Assembly: GCA_003280225.1 (NCBI GenBank)
Contig: QCFO01000018.1
Location: forward strand, 1 to 38,201
Reading direction: 5' to 3'
Length of the DNA: 38,201 bases
Source: Prochlorococcus sp. AG-363-K07
Lineage (GTDB): Bacteria; Cyanobacteriota; Cyanobacteriia; PCC-6307; Cyanobiaceae
The translations under genes were made by a program, and so were the position numbers. Below are positions 27,150 through 34,537 of the stretch, in pieces (position 1 is the stretch's first letter; every line of letters begins with the position of its first letter). Below the pieces are notes generated by a model, which searched no databases, had not been told where the DNA came from, and saw only the letters and a list, made by a program, of their open reading frames with translations.

Positions 27150-27248
27150 ATGCAGTCACATAGATTTATGACTGATTTGTCCTTAGGCCATGAAATTCAA
27201 ACTTGTAAAGCAGTGGCAAATAAGAACAATCAGGCAGTCAGAAACTGA
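27150..27248 (+). CDS. possible 32-residue peptide
   Basis: ATG 27150 opens a frame with RFMTDLSLGHEIQTC and QAVRN before TGA. No clear ribosome site lies upstream. No family is recognised. It may be chance; it is listed because it fills part of an unusually long gap before chlI. Confidence 0.22.
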   Translation: MQSHRFMTDLSLGHEIQTCKAVANKNNQAVRN

Positions 27249-27250
27249 CT
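27236..27250. repeat. short perfect inverted repeat in the chlI upstream region
   Basis: AGTCAG and CTGACT are separated by AAA. It could be an operator or a small RNA hairpin; no T-run follows. Confidence 0.5.
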
Positions 27251-27441
27251 AATCAGGGAGAACCCTTACTATGACAAAAGAAAATGGCTGTCTCACTATG
27301 AGAAATCTGCGCTGAATCTTGATTAAATCTACGCAACATTCAATAGAAAGGAGAAAATACTCTTAGGTTTGTAGTCATTTTTTTACTGGATCGAAAAACT
27401 CTCCTTATGAAACAATCCAAAACAACATCTAAATTCAGCTC

Positions 27442-28530
27442 GTGAGTTCACCCAGGAAGCGCAGGGTCTTCCCCTTCACTGCAGTAATTGGCCAAGAAGA
27501 GATGAAATTAGCTCTTCTGCTAAATGTGATCGACCCTCGCATCGGCGGGGTAATGATCATGGGGGATCGAGGAACAGGGAAGTCAACAACAATAAGAGCT
27601 CTTGCTGATCTATTACCTGGAATTGATGTCGTAGCTGGCGACCCGTATAACAGTTCAGCTATTGATCCTGACCTTCAAAGCAGCGAAGTTCGCCAAGCAA
27701 TAGAAAACGGGGAAAGTCCTTCTACCGAAAAAAAACAAGTCCCAATGGTTGATCTACCTCTTGGAGCAACCGAGGACCGCCTGTGCGGAACAATAGATAT
27801 AGAGAAAGCATTAAGTGATGGTGTAAGAGCCTTTGAGCCTGGACTTTTAGCTAAAGCAAATCGAGGACTGCTTTATGTTGATGAAGTCAATCTGCTTGAT
27901 GATCATCTTGTGGATGTCCTTCTAGATTCAGCAGCATCTGGATGGAACACAGTCGAAAGAGAAGGTGTTTCCGTAAGACACCCAGCAAGATTTGTACTCA
28001 TTGGATCTGGGAATCCAGAAGAAGGAGAATTGCGCCCACAATTGCTAGACCGTTTTGGTATGAGTGTGGAAGTCAGAACTGTGCGGGACGCACATCTTCG
28101 AGTCCAAGTAGTAGATCAACGCACAGCTTTTGACTCTGATCCAGACTCATTTGCAATAGCGACTCAATCAACTCAAGATGCACTTCAAAACAAAGTTATT
28201 GCGGCTCAGGGCCTTCTCCAAGAAGTAAGTATCGATAACGAACTTCGTCTATCCATCTCAGCAGTTTGTGGAGAACTAGATGTAGATGGCTTACGTGGTG
28301 ACATTGTTACTAATAGAGCTGCACGAGCGTTAGCAGCATTTGAAGGTCGCAAAGAAGTTACAGAGGAGGACATAGCAAGAGTTGTGTCTTGCTCTTTACG
28401 GCATAGGCTTCGTAAAGATCCTCTGGAACAAGTTGATTCAGGTGATCGAGTTATCAAAGCTTTTTGCAAGGTATTTGAACGCAATGAAAACATCGATGCA
28501 ACAGAATTTGAATTAGCTTTAAAGGAGTGA
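27442..28530 (+). CDS. chlI: magnesium chelatase ATPase subunit I
   Basis: This is the AAA+ motor subunit that with ChlD and ChlH inserts Mg2+ into protoporphyrin IX, the first committed step of chlorophyll synthesis. Walker A is GDRGTGKST (about 42-50), Walker [13 protein letters not shown] (about 143-154), and the sensor [18 protein letters not shown] follows. The length of 362 residues is normal. The start is GTG 27442. It is followed four bases later by ruvC, so both may share a transcript. Confidence 0.97.
   Translation: MSSPRKRRVFPFTAVIGQEEMKLALLLNVIDPRIGGVMIMGDRGTGKSTTIRALADLLPGIDVVAGDPYNSSAIDPDLQSSEVRQAIENGESPSTEKKQVPMVDLPLGATEDRLCGTIDIEKALSDGVRAFEPGLLAKANRGLLYVDEVNLLDDHLVDVLLDSAASGWNTVEREGVSVRHPARFVLIGSGNPEEGELRPQLLDRFGMSVEVRTVRDAHLRVQVVDQRTAFDSDPDSFAIATQSTQDALQNKVIAAQGLLQEVSIDNELRLSISAVCGELDVDGLRGDIVTNRAARALAAFEGRKEVTEEDIARVVSCSLRHRLRKDPLEQVDSGDRVIKAFCKVFERNENIDATEFELALKE
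28521..28527 (+). promoter_or_regulatory. Shine-Dalgarno fixing the ruvC TTG start
   Basis: AAAGGAG lies seven bases before TTG 28535, within the last chlI codons. It is one of the few strong ribosome sites here and supports the rare start codon. Confidence 0.75.
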
Positions 28531-28534
28531 TCCT

Positions 28535-28999
28535 TTGCGAATCCTCGGAATAGATCCTGGCCTAGCAAGAGTGGGGTATGGAGTAATCGAGGTGACCTCA
28601 TCGCAAAAGAGAATGCTCGATTGTGGAATTATTCGTACTAACCCAAACCCAATTGAAGGGGAAAGGTTGCTAGAAATATCTAGAGATCTAAAACAACTAA
28701 TCAGTGAGTGGGAACCCAAGCTTGCAGTAGTAGAAAAGTTTTTCTTCTACCGTTCAAGCACCACAATTAGTGTTGTTCAAGCTAGGGGTGTAGTCATGAT
28801 GACTTTTGCTCTTTTCAATATACCTGTAATGGAATTTCCACCTATGCAGATAAAACTAGCCGTAGCAGGATCAGGACATGCAAATAAGAATGAAGTATTA
28901 GATGCTGTCATGAGAGAACTTCAACTGAATGAACCACCCAGGCCCGACGATGCTGCAGATGCACTAGCAATAGCCTTGACAGGTTGGTATCAGAGGTAA
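28535..28999 (+). CDS. ruvC: Holliday junction resolvase RuvC
   Basis: It cleaves Holliday junctions with RuvAB during recombination. It shows [14 protein letters not shown] with the catalytic Asp, [13 protein letters not shown] with a catalytic Glu, and [12 protein letters not shown] with the C-terminal Asp pair. The length is 154 residues, normal. The start is TTG 28535, supported by AAAGGAG at 28521-28527 with a seven-base spacer; that site overlaps the 3' end of chlI. Confidence 0.96.
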   Translation: MRILGIDPGLARVGYGVIEVTSSQKRMLDCGIIRTNPNPIEGERLLEISRDLKQLISEWEPKLAVVEKFFFYRSSTTISVVQARGVVMMTFALFNIPVMEFPPMQIKLAVAGSGHANKNEVLDAVMRELQLNEPPRPDDAADALAIALTGWYQR

Positions 29000-29060
29000 T
29001 TTACTTCTCATACGTATTTAACTAATCAGCAAACAACTTTGCATTCAAATAACCAAAAAC

Positions 29061-29651
29061 ATGAGCAACCAAGAATTAAAAAATGATCAAAGGGTCATAT
29101 ATAAAAAGCTACGTGCCAAATCTATACTCCAATCAGAATCATCTATAAAAGAAAAGATAAATAAAGTTATAGAAATACGCTTACAAAATAACTTATTAAA
29201 AGGTTTTCTAGGGATTTATTGGCCTCTAAATGGTGAGGTTGATCTTCGGTATCTAAAAGACTTAAAAGTTCCGCTAGCACTCCCAGCGAGCAGCAAAAAC
29301 GGAAGAATGACCTTTCACAAGTGGGGGGAAAAGCCACTTAAAAAGGATTTCAATGGGATACCTGCGCCACTTAATGAAAAAACACTTGTGGCGCAAGAAG
29401 TCAGCCTTTTACTTGTTCCAGCACTTGCCATCGACAAGGATTGCTATCGACTGGGATATGGGGGAGGCTTCTATGACCGTCTAAGAGCAGAAAAAGATTG
29501 GCGTGCCATTCCTTCTCTAGTGATTACTCCGAAAAGATGCTTTTCACGATCGCCTTTACCTAAAGACAAATGGGATATTCCCTTTGATGGATGGATCAAT
29601 GAAGAAGAATTTTTCGATCCACTCGTCTCTGCCAAGCCACTTAGCTATTAA
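29061..29651 (+). CDS. 5-formyltetrahydrofolate cyclo-ligase
   Basis: It converts 5-formyl- to 5,10-methenyl-tetrahydrofolate using ATP, recycling a dead-end folate. The 196-residue protein shows IYWPLNGEVDLRYL (about 52-65), LLVPALAIDKDCYRLGYGGG and FYDRL (about 117-141), the family signature. It starts at ATG 29061, 61 bases after ruvC. A hairpin follows the stop. Confidence 0.92.
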   Translation: MSNQELKNDQRVIYKKLRAKSILQSESSIKEKINKVIEIRLQNNLLKGFLGIYWPLNGEVDLRYLKDLKVPLALPASSKNGRMTFHKWGEKPLKKDFNGIPAPLNEKTLVAQEVSLLLVPALAIDKDCYRLGYGGGFYDRLRAEKDWRAIPSLVITPKRCFSRSPLPKDKWDIPFDGWINEEEFFDPLVSAKPLSY

Positions 29652-29657
29652 ATTCAC

Positions 29658-29692
29658 AAAAGAACAAGTTTTTCTATGAAAGAAGTTCTTTT
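29658..29692 (+). terminator. terminator-like hairpin after the cyclo-ligase gene
   Basis: AAAAGAAC (29658-29665) pairs with GTTCTTTT (29685-29692), and an inner TTTTTC/GAAAG pairing shortens the loop. The 3' arm ends in T's. AT-rich, so only moderately convincing. Confidence 0.5.
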
Positions 29693-29737
29693 AATGATTA
29701 GGCTGCTCAAGAAGCGACTCAGTGAGTGAGTGTTTTG

Positions 29738-30211
29738 ATGACTGAGGCATCTCCTGCTCAAACCACAATCAATTTTGGTAGTGAATCTCTAAACCAAATG
29801 GTTCACAAGCTACAAAAAACTTCAGATTCACGAAAACGCTATGAATACATACTTTGGTTAGCAAAAAAATTACCAGATTTACCGGAAGACCTAAGAGATG
29901 AAGCTATCAAGGTCAAAGGGTGTATTTCACAGGTATTTGTATTATCAACCTTATCTCAAGGTCGTCTACAATGGAAGGGGTTTTCAGACGCTCTAATTAC
30001 GAAAGGTCTACTAGCATTCCTAATCAAAGGACTTCAAGATCTAACTCCTCAAGAAGTAATTTCTATTAGTCCAGATTTCATTAAAGCAACAGGTTTACAA
30101 GGAAGTCTTACTCCTTCAAGAGCTAATGGCTTTTTAAATATTCTTCTCACTATGCAAGAGCAGGCAAAAGCTCATGTGATCAAAAACAAAAAGTTATCGG
30201 CTACTAAATAG
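29738..30211 (+). CDS. sufE: SufE-type sulfur acceptor for Fe-S cluster assembly
   Basis: It takes persulfide sulfur from the cysteine desulfurase SufS and passes it to the SufBCD scaffold. The sequence shows YEYILWLAKKLPDLPEDLR, then the active Cys in VKGCISQVFV, with LTPSRANGFLNILLTMQEQA at the end. ATG 29738 gives 157 residues; GTG 29726 would add four. The other suf genes are not in this window. Confidence 0.93.
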   Translation: MTEASPAQTTINFGSESLNQMVHKLQKTSDSRKRYEYILWLAKKLPDLPEDLRDEAIKVKGCISQVFVLSTLSQGRLQWKGFSDALITKGLLAFLIKGLQDLTPQEVISISPDFIKATGLQGSLTPSRANGFLNILLTMQEQAKAHVIKNKKLSATK

Positions 30212-30252
30212 ATAGAGTCAGAAGAGAAAACTACTTGCAAAAGGGAAATCAA

Positions 30253-31569
30253 ATGGGGAAAAAAATTGGAGTAGGCCTTCTAGGACTAGGAACAGTAGGA
30301 ACAGGGGTGGCAAACATCATTCACAACCCAGAAGGAAGACACCCTCTTATTACTGAAGTTGAGTTAGTTCGAGTAGCAGTAAGGGATCTAGCCAAACCTC
30401 GTGGGACAAATATACCTAAGAAACTTTTAACTCAAGACCCTCAGTCAGTTGTAGACGACCCATCAGTAGAAGTTGTCGTTGAAGTAATGGGCGGGATAGA
30501 GCCTGCTCGTTCATTAATTCTTCGTGCCATTGCAGCAGGAAAATCAGTAGTCACTGCAAACAAAGCTGTTATTGCACACCATGGACAAGAGATTGCAGCA
30601 GCAGCTGATGCGGCAAAAGTCTACGTTTTGATAGAGGCTGCTGTAGGGGGAGGAATTCCAATAATCGAACCCCTTAAGCAATCACTAGGAGGGAACAAAA
30701 TAAAAAAAGTGAGCGGAATCGTTAATGGAACTACGAACTACATACTGAGTCGAATGACAGAAGAAGGCGTTAATTACGTTGATGTACTTAAAGAAGCCCA
30801 GGAGCTGGGATATGCCGAAGCGGATCCAGCCGCTGACGTAGAAGGATTGGATGCTGCAGATAAAATCTCGATTCTAAGTGGATTAGCCTTTGGCGGGCCC
30901 ATCGATCGTGAAGGAGTTCCAACCCAAGGAATCACAAACCTAAGCAGTCGAGATATCGAATATGCAAATGAACTTGGTTATTCAGTCAAGCTTCTTGCTG
31001 TTGCTGAAAAATTGCATCAAGAATTTAAAGCAGCCTCTTCTTTTCCTTTAGCAGTGTGGGTGCAACCCACATTAATTCCCGAAAAACATCCACTTGCTGG
31101 CGTTAACGGCGTGAACAACGCGATTCTTATTGAAGGTGATCCAATCGGAGAAGTTATGTTTTTTGGTCCAGGAGCTGGTGCTGGGCCAACTGCTTCTGCT
31201 GTCGTAGCAGATCTTTTAAATATTGCAGGGGTCAAAACCATTGGGCACCAAGCCGATAAACTTGACCCTTTGTTAGCCGCTACTAGTTGGAGGAACTGCC
31301 AATTAGTTGAACCAAATAAAATTGTTCAAAAACACTATTTACGTCTACAAGCAGAAGATACTCCGGGTGTCATTGGTCAAATCGGACGCGTCTTTGGAGA
31401 CCATAACGTTTCAATCCAATCAATTATTCAATTTGATTCCACTGAAGCAGGTGCAGAAATTGTTGTCATCACTCATGAAGTAACCCAAGGCCAATTCAAC
31501 TCCTCACTTGCATCTATAGAAGAAATGAAGGTAATACAAAGATTATCAGCACATATGATATGCATCTAA
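30253..31569 (+). CDS. hom: homoserine dehydrogenase with C-terminal ACT domain
   Basis: It reduces aspartate semialdehyde to homoserine on the way to threonine and methionine. It shows GLLGLGTVGTGVANI (about 8-22), VTANKAVIAHHG (about 104-115), GIVNGTTNYILSRM (about 156-169) and GYAEADPAADVEGLDAADK. The ACT domain (LRLQAEDTPGVIGQIGRVF) is likely the threonine-binding feedback site. ATG 30253 has AAGGGA at 30241-30246 with a six-base spacer and is preferred over TTG 30235. Confidence 0.96.
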   Translation: MGKKIGVGLLGLGTVGTGVANIIHNPEGRHPLITEVELVRVAVRDLAKPRGTNIPKKLLTQDPQSVVDDPSVEVVVEVMGGIEPARSLILRAIAAGKSVVTANKAVIAHHGQEIAAAADAAKVYVLIEAAVGGGIPIIEPLKQSLGGNKIKKVSGIVNGTTNYILSRMTEEGVNYVDVLKEAQELGYAEADPAADVEGLDAADKISILSGLAFGGPIDREGVPTQGITNLSSRDIEYANELGYSVKLLAVAEKLHQEFKAASSFPLAVWVQPTLIPEKHPLAGVNGVNNAILIEGDPIGEVMFFGPGAGAGPTASAVVADLLNIAGVKTIGHQADKLDPLLAATSWRNCQLVEPNKIVQKHYLRLQAEDTPGVIGQIGRVFGDHNVSIQSIIQFDSTEAGAEIVVITHEVTQGQFNSSLASIEEMKVIQRLSAHMICI

Positions 31570-31604
31570 CAAGAAACTTCTTACCATTTGCGCAGTCTAA
31601 ATAA

Positions 31605-31627
31605 AGCTCTAAAATAATGTTAGAGCT
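31605..31627. repeat. perfect 8-base inverted repeat after hom
   Basis: AGCTCTAA and TTAGAGCT flank AATAATG. No T-run follows on the plus strand; on the minus strand it would be followed by TTTATTT. It could be a weak terminator or an RNA-processing site. Confidence 0.55.
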
Positions 31628-31704
31628 AAAGGACCTTCTAATATTGCGCATCAAATTTCTCCATTCTAAAAACATGCACCTCGCTAACTAGCCAACTAAT
31701 AACC

Positions 31705-31884
31705 ATGCCTATAAACCAGGGTGATTGTGTACAGCTCACTAGTGTCGAAGGAGTCTTTCAAGTAGTAGGGGTAGACAATGACCACAACAAATGCTGGTTA
31801 AGGGAATGGCCTCTTCTACCAAAAGGTTCACCCGTATTTGAAATATCTACACAAAAAATTGATTTCTCCTACAAAGGGGCTTAA
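31705..31884 (+). CDS. 59-residue hypothetical protein, possibly SH3-like
   Basis: ATG 31705 opens a 59-residue frame: MPINQGDCVQLTSVEGVFQV, VVGVDNDHNKCWLREWPLL, then IDFSYKGA and TAA. The alternating hydrophobic pattern with G-D, valine-rich strands and a W-L-R-E-W core suggests a small beta-barrel, SH3-like. It stands alone between hom and the ABC lipoprotein gene, 41 bases before the latter. I do not know its function. Codon use and protein-like composition favour a real gene. Confidence 0.65.
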   Translation: MPINQGDCVQLTSVEGVFQVVGVDNDHNKCWLREWPLLPKGSPVFEISTQKIDFSYKGA

Positions 31885-31925
31885 ATCCACTCACAATACA
31901 AGTTCCAAGAGCCTAGGTAAAAGTC

Positions 31926-33521
31926 ATTCCTACAAAATCAAAACCACAGAATCACATTTACATCTCAACTTTATTATCAGTTGTTTTAGTAGCTTTTAGT
32001 CAATTATCATGCAATCGACCAAGAGAGAATGGAAAGATTATTATTGCAAGTAGAGGGAAAATAACTTCTCTAGATCCAGCTCAAGCAAATACTTTTCATA
32101 CACTTCAGCTACTAAGTGCATTGGGAGATACACTTTACAAAGTTGATCGAAACGGGGAACTTACAACAAGTCTTGCAAGTAAATTGCCTGAATTAACAAA
32201 TAATGGTCTAACAGTCACAATATCATTAAGAGATGACATATTCTTTCATGATGGCACTAAGTTTGACGGAGAAGCAATGGCATTTACTATTCAAAGATTT
32301 ATGAATATAGGTACACTAAATTATATTTTATCAGGCAGAATTAAATCAATAGATGTACCAGAAAAGTACAAAATTCGTCTCAATCTTTCAAGGCCTTCAT
32401 CGTCAATAAATGGTCTGCTAACATCAATTAATTTAACGCCAGTATCTCCAAAATCATACGCCAATCACAAAAACAAATTTTTGAATGATAATTTCATAGG
32501 CACTGGGCCATACAAGCTAGATAATTTTAGCCCTCAGCAAAAGCAATTGAAAAGATTTAATCTTTATTGGTCAACTCCAGCTCAAAATAATGGCATTTCC
32601 TTTATCAGCCTTAGCAATTCGTCTGCACTCTTTGGAGCCTTGATAAATGGCGAGATAGATGTTCTACTTTCGAATTCAATTCAAGAAGACCAAAGAAAAT
32701 ACCTCAATACAATGTCCAAAAAAGGGGAAATAGTTGAAGGGAGAGGTTCAGCTCTTGAAATCGGATATTTGACCTTTAGAACAAATGCGCCTCCTTTTAA
32801 TAAGCCCATAATAAGAAAAGCTATTTTACATAGTCTTGACAGGAATCTCATCAGCAAGAGAGTGAGTTATGGACTTAGGAAACCACTACGCTCATTAGTT
32901 CCACCTGATATAAATATTCTCGCCAAATCTAGCTGGCCAAAATATAATCCTTACATCACAAAAAAACTACTGACAAAAGCAGGATTTTGTAATGGAGAAC
33001 AATTAAACATCCCATTAACTTTTCGATCAAATGTTCCCGCTGATAAGTTATTAGCCCTTACTTGGCAAGCACAGGTCCAAAGAGACTTCTCGGAATGCCT
33101 AAAACTATCCTTAAATGGAGTTGAGTCAACAACTATTTACCGTCAATTAAGCAAAGGGGCCTATCAAGCAGTCATGCTTGACTGGCGAGGTTCCTACCCT
33201 GATCCTGAAGCCTACCTTTCTCCTCTTTTAAGTTGCGAAAGAATCAATAGGAATGTCTGTGAGCAAGGGGAAGCAGTAATTAGTGGGAGTTTCTGGACTG
33301 ATCCTCTAATGGAGAATGCTCTAAAAAGAAGCGAGGAACTTCATGGACGTAAGAGACTTGAAGCTCTAAATAAAGTCGAAAAAATTGCTTCTAATGGAGG
33401 AGCTTATTTGCCAATATGGCTGTTAAGTCCAAGAGCATGGGCACAAAAATATATTTCAAAGCCTGAATTTGATAGCAACGGGCACCTGCTCCTATCTCGA
33501 CTAAAGAACATCAACAAATGA
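31926..33521 (+). CDS. peptide/nickel-type ABC transporter substrate-binding lipoprotein (SBP family 5), non-canonical start
   Basis: This is the solute-binding component of a Dpp/Opp-like importer. The mature part includes RGKITSLDPAQANTF, LGDTLYKVD, the family pattern LRDDIFFHDGTKFDGEAM and MLDWRGSYPDPEAYL. The first usual start codon is TTG 32121, inside the conserved domain. Upstream the frame stays open and encodes a basic, hydrophobic stretch ending AFSQLSC (Cys codon 32010), a clear lipoprotein signal. Between TAG (31914) and that Cys there is no ATG, GTG or TTG, so ATT 31926, with AGG eight bases before it, or another rare start is implied. It overlaps the permease by ATGA. Confidence 0.85.
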   Translation: MPTKSKPQNHIYISTLLSVVLVAFSQLSCNRPRENGKIIIASRGKITSLDPAQANTFHTLQLLSALGDTLYKVDRNGELTTSLASKLPELTNNGLTVTISLRDDIFFHDGTKFDGEAMAFTIQRFMNIGTLNYILSGRIKSIDVPEKYKIRLNLSRPSSSINGLLTSINLTPVSPKSYANHKNKFLNDNFIGTGPYKLDNFSPQQKQLKRFNLYWSTPAQNNGISFISLSNSSALFGALINGEIDVLLSNSIQEDQRKYLNTMSKKGEIVEGRGSALEIGYLTFRTNAPPFNKPIIRKAILHSLDRNLISKRVSYGLRKPLRSLVPPDINILAKSSWPKYNPYITKKLLTKAGFCNGEQLNIPLTFRSNVPADKLLALTWQAQVQRDFSECLKLSLNGVESTTIYRQLSKGAYQAVMLDWRGSYPDPEAYLSPLLSCERINRNVCEQGEAVISGSFWTDPLMENALKRSEELHGRKRLEALNKVEKIASNGGAYLPIWLLSPRAWAQKYISKPEFDSNGHLLLSRLKNINK

Positions 33522-34537
33522 GCAGAAGCAAAGCCCTAATTCGATATTTCATAACAAGACTTGCATTGGCACCAGTAATGCTTTGGATAATTGCCAGTCT
33601 CGTATTCCTTTTACTAAGAATTGCTCCGGGTGATCCTGTCGATGCAATTCTTGGCACTCGTGCTACTGAACTTGCCAGAGAATCACTTCGAGCCAAGCTT
33701 GGTCTAGACGAACCTTTACATCAACAATATATCCAATTTATTCAAAATCTAATGCATGGAGATCTAGGCACGGCGCTTGTAAATCAAGAGCCTGTAAGCA
33801 ACATTATTCAAAAAGCACTACCTGCAAGCATTGAACTTGGAGTAACAGCTTTTCTTATAGCGATAACATTGGGAATGGCAATAGGCTTTATCGGAACTTC
33901 CAAAGCAGATGGTAAAACTGATCTAATAGGAAGACTATTTGGAATAGGAACATATGCCATTCCTCCTTTTTGGGGGGCAATGCTTATACAACTTCTTTTT
34001 GCTGTAGTTTTAGGTTGGTTTCCAATTGGCGGTCGTTTTCCTGCAAATTTAACTCCGCCGAATGGAACTGGATTTTATTTATTTGATAGCTTTTGGAATA
34101 GGAGTTTCATAGATTTCCAAGGAACTCTCAAACATCTTTTCCTTCCTGCAATGACACTTGGTATTCTTCTAAGTGGAATATTTAGCCGTGCATTACGTCT
34201 GAATCTGACTAGAACTTTAGAGAGTGATTATATAGAAGCTGCAAGGAGTAGGGGAATTAGCGAAACTCAAATAATTGTTAAGCATGCTTTCCCAAATGCA
34301 CTCTTACCTGTTCTTACAATCGCTGGGATCACTGTGGCATCTCTAATAGGAGGAGCACTTTTAATTGAAGTCACTTTTTCTTGGCCAGGAATAGCAATGA
34401 GACTACAAGAAGCAATTGCACAAAGAGATTATCCGGTTGTGCAAGGAATTGTTGTTGTCATAGCAGCTTTAGCAGTGATGATAAGTATATTGGTTGACTT
34501 AATAATTGCCACAATTGATCCACGAATAAGCTACTAA
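33518..34537 (+). CDS. DppB-type ABC transporter permease
   Basis: The 339-residue inner-membrane permease has about six helices, an N-terminal segment FLLLRIAPGDPVDAILGTRA typical of DppB/OppB, and the cytoplasmic EAA loop DYIEAARSRGISETQIIVKH that docks with the ATPase. Its ATG overlaps the lipoprotein stop, implying coupled translation. No DppC partner or ATPase follows; they must lie elsewhere. Its stop overlaps the stop of the convergent DUF1400 gene by four bases. Confidence 0.92.
   Translation: MSRSKALIRYFITRLALAPVMLWIIASLVFLLLRIAPGDPVDAILGTRATELARESLRAKLGLDEPLHQQYIQFIQNLMHGDLGTALVNQEPVSNIIQKALPASIELGVTAFLIAITLGMAIGFIGTSKADGKTDLIGRLFGIGTYAIPPFWGAMLIQLLFAVVLGWFPIGGRFPANLTPPNGTGFYLFDSFWNRSFIDFQGTLKHLFLPAMTLGILLSGIFSRALRLNLTRTLESDYIEAARSRGISETQIIVKHAFPNALLPVLTIAGITVASLIGGALLIEVTFSWPGIAMRLQEAIAQRDYPVVQGIVVVIAALAVMISILVDLIIATIDPRISY

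Larger units (their letters stand above)
27047..27441. other. 395-base gene-free region upstream of chlI
   Basis: There is no gene of normal size here. It contains the terminator-like hairpin near 27067, a tight inverted repeat AGTCAG-AAA-CTGACT (27236-27250), and two tiny frames: 27150-27248 and 27271-27315. Such a gap is large for this compact genome and must include the chlI promoter; a regulatory RNA or long leader is possible. Confidence 0.6.

Noticed and set aside
27271-27315. 14-codon frame starting ATG 27271 in the chlI upstream gap
   Set aside because: Too short, with no convincing ribosome site; mentioned only under the gap.
28206-28601. 131-codon open frame antisense to chlI and ruvC
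   Set aside because: Both genes on the plus strand are clear; the antisense peptide is Ser/Arg/Leu-rich, as expected of a complement.
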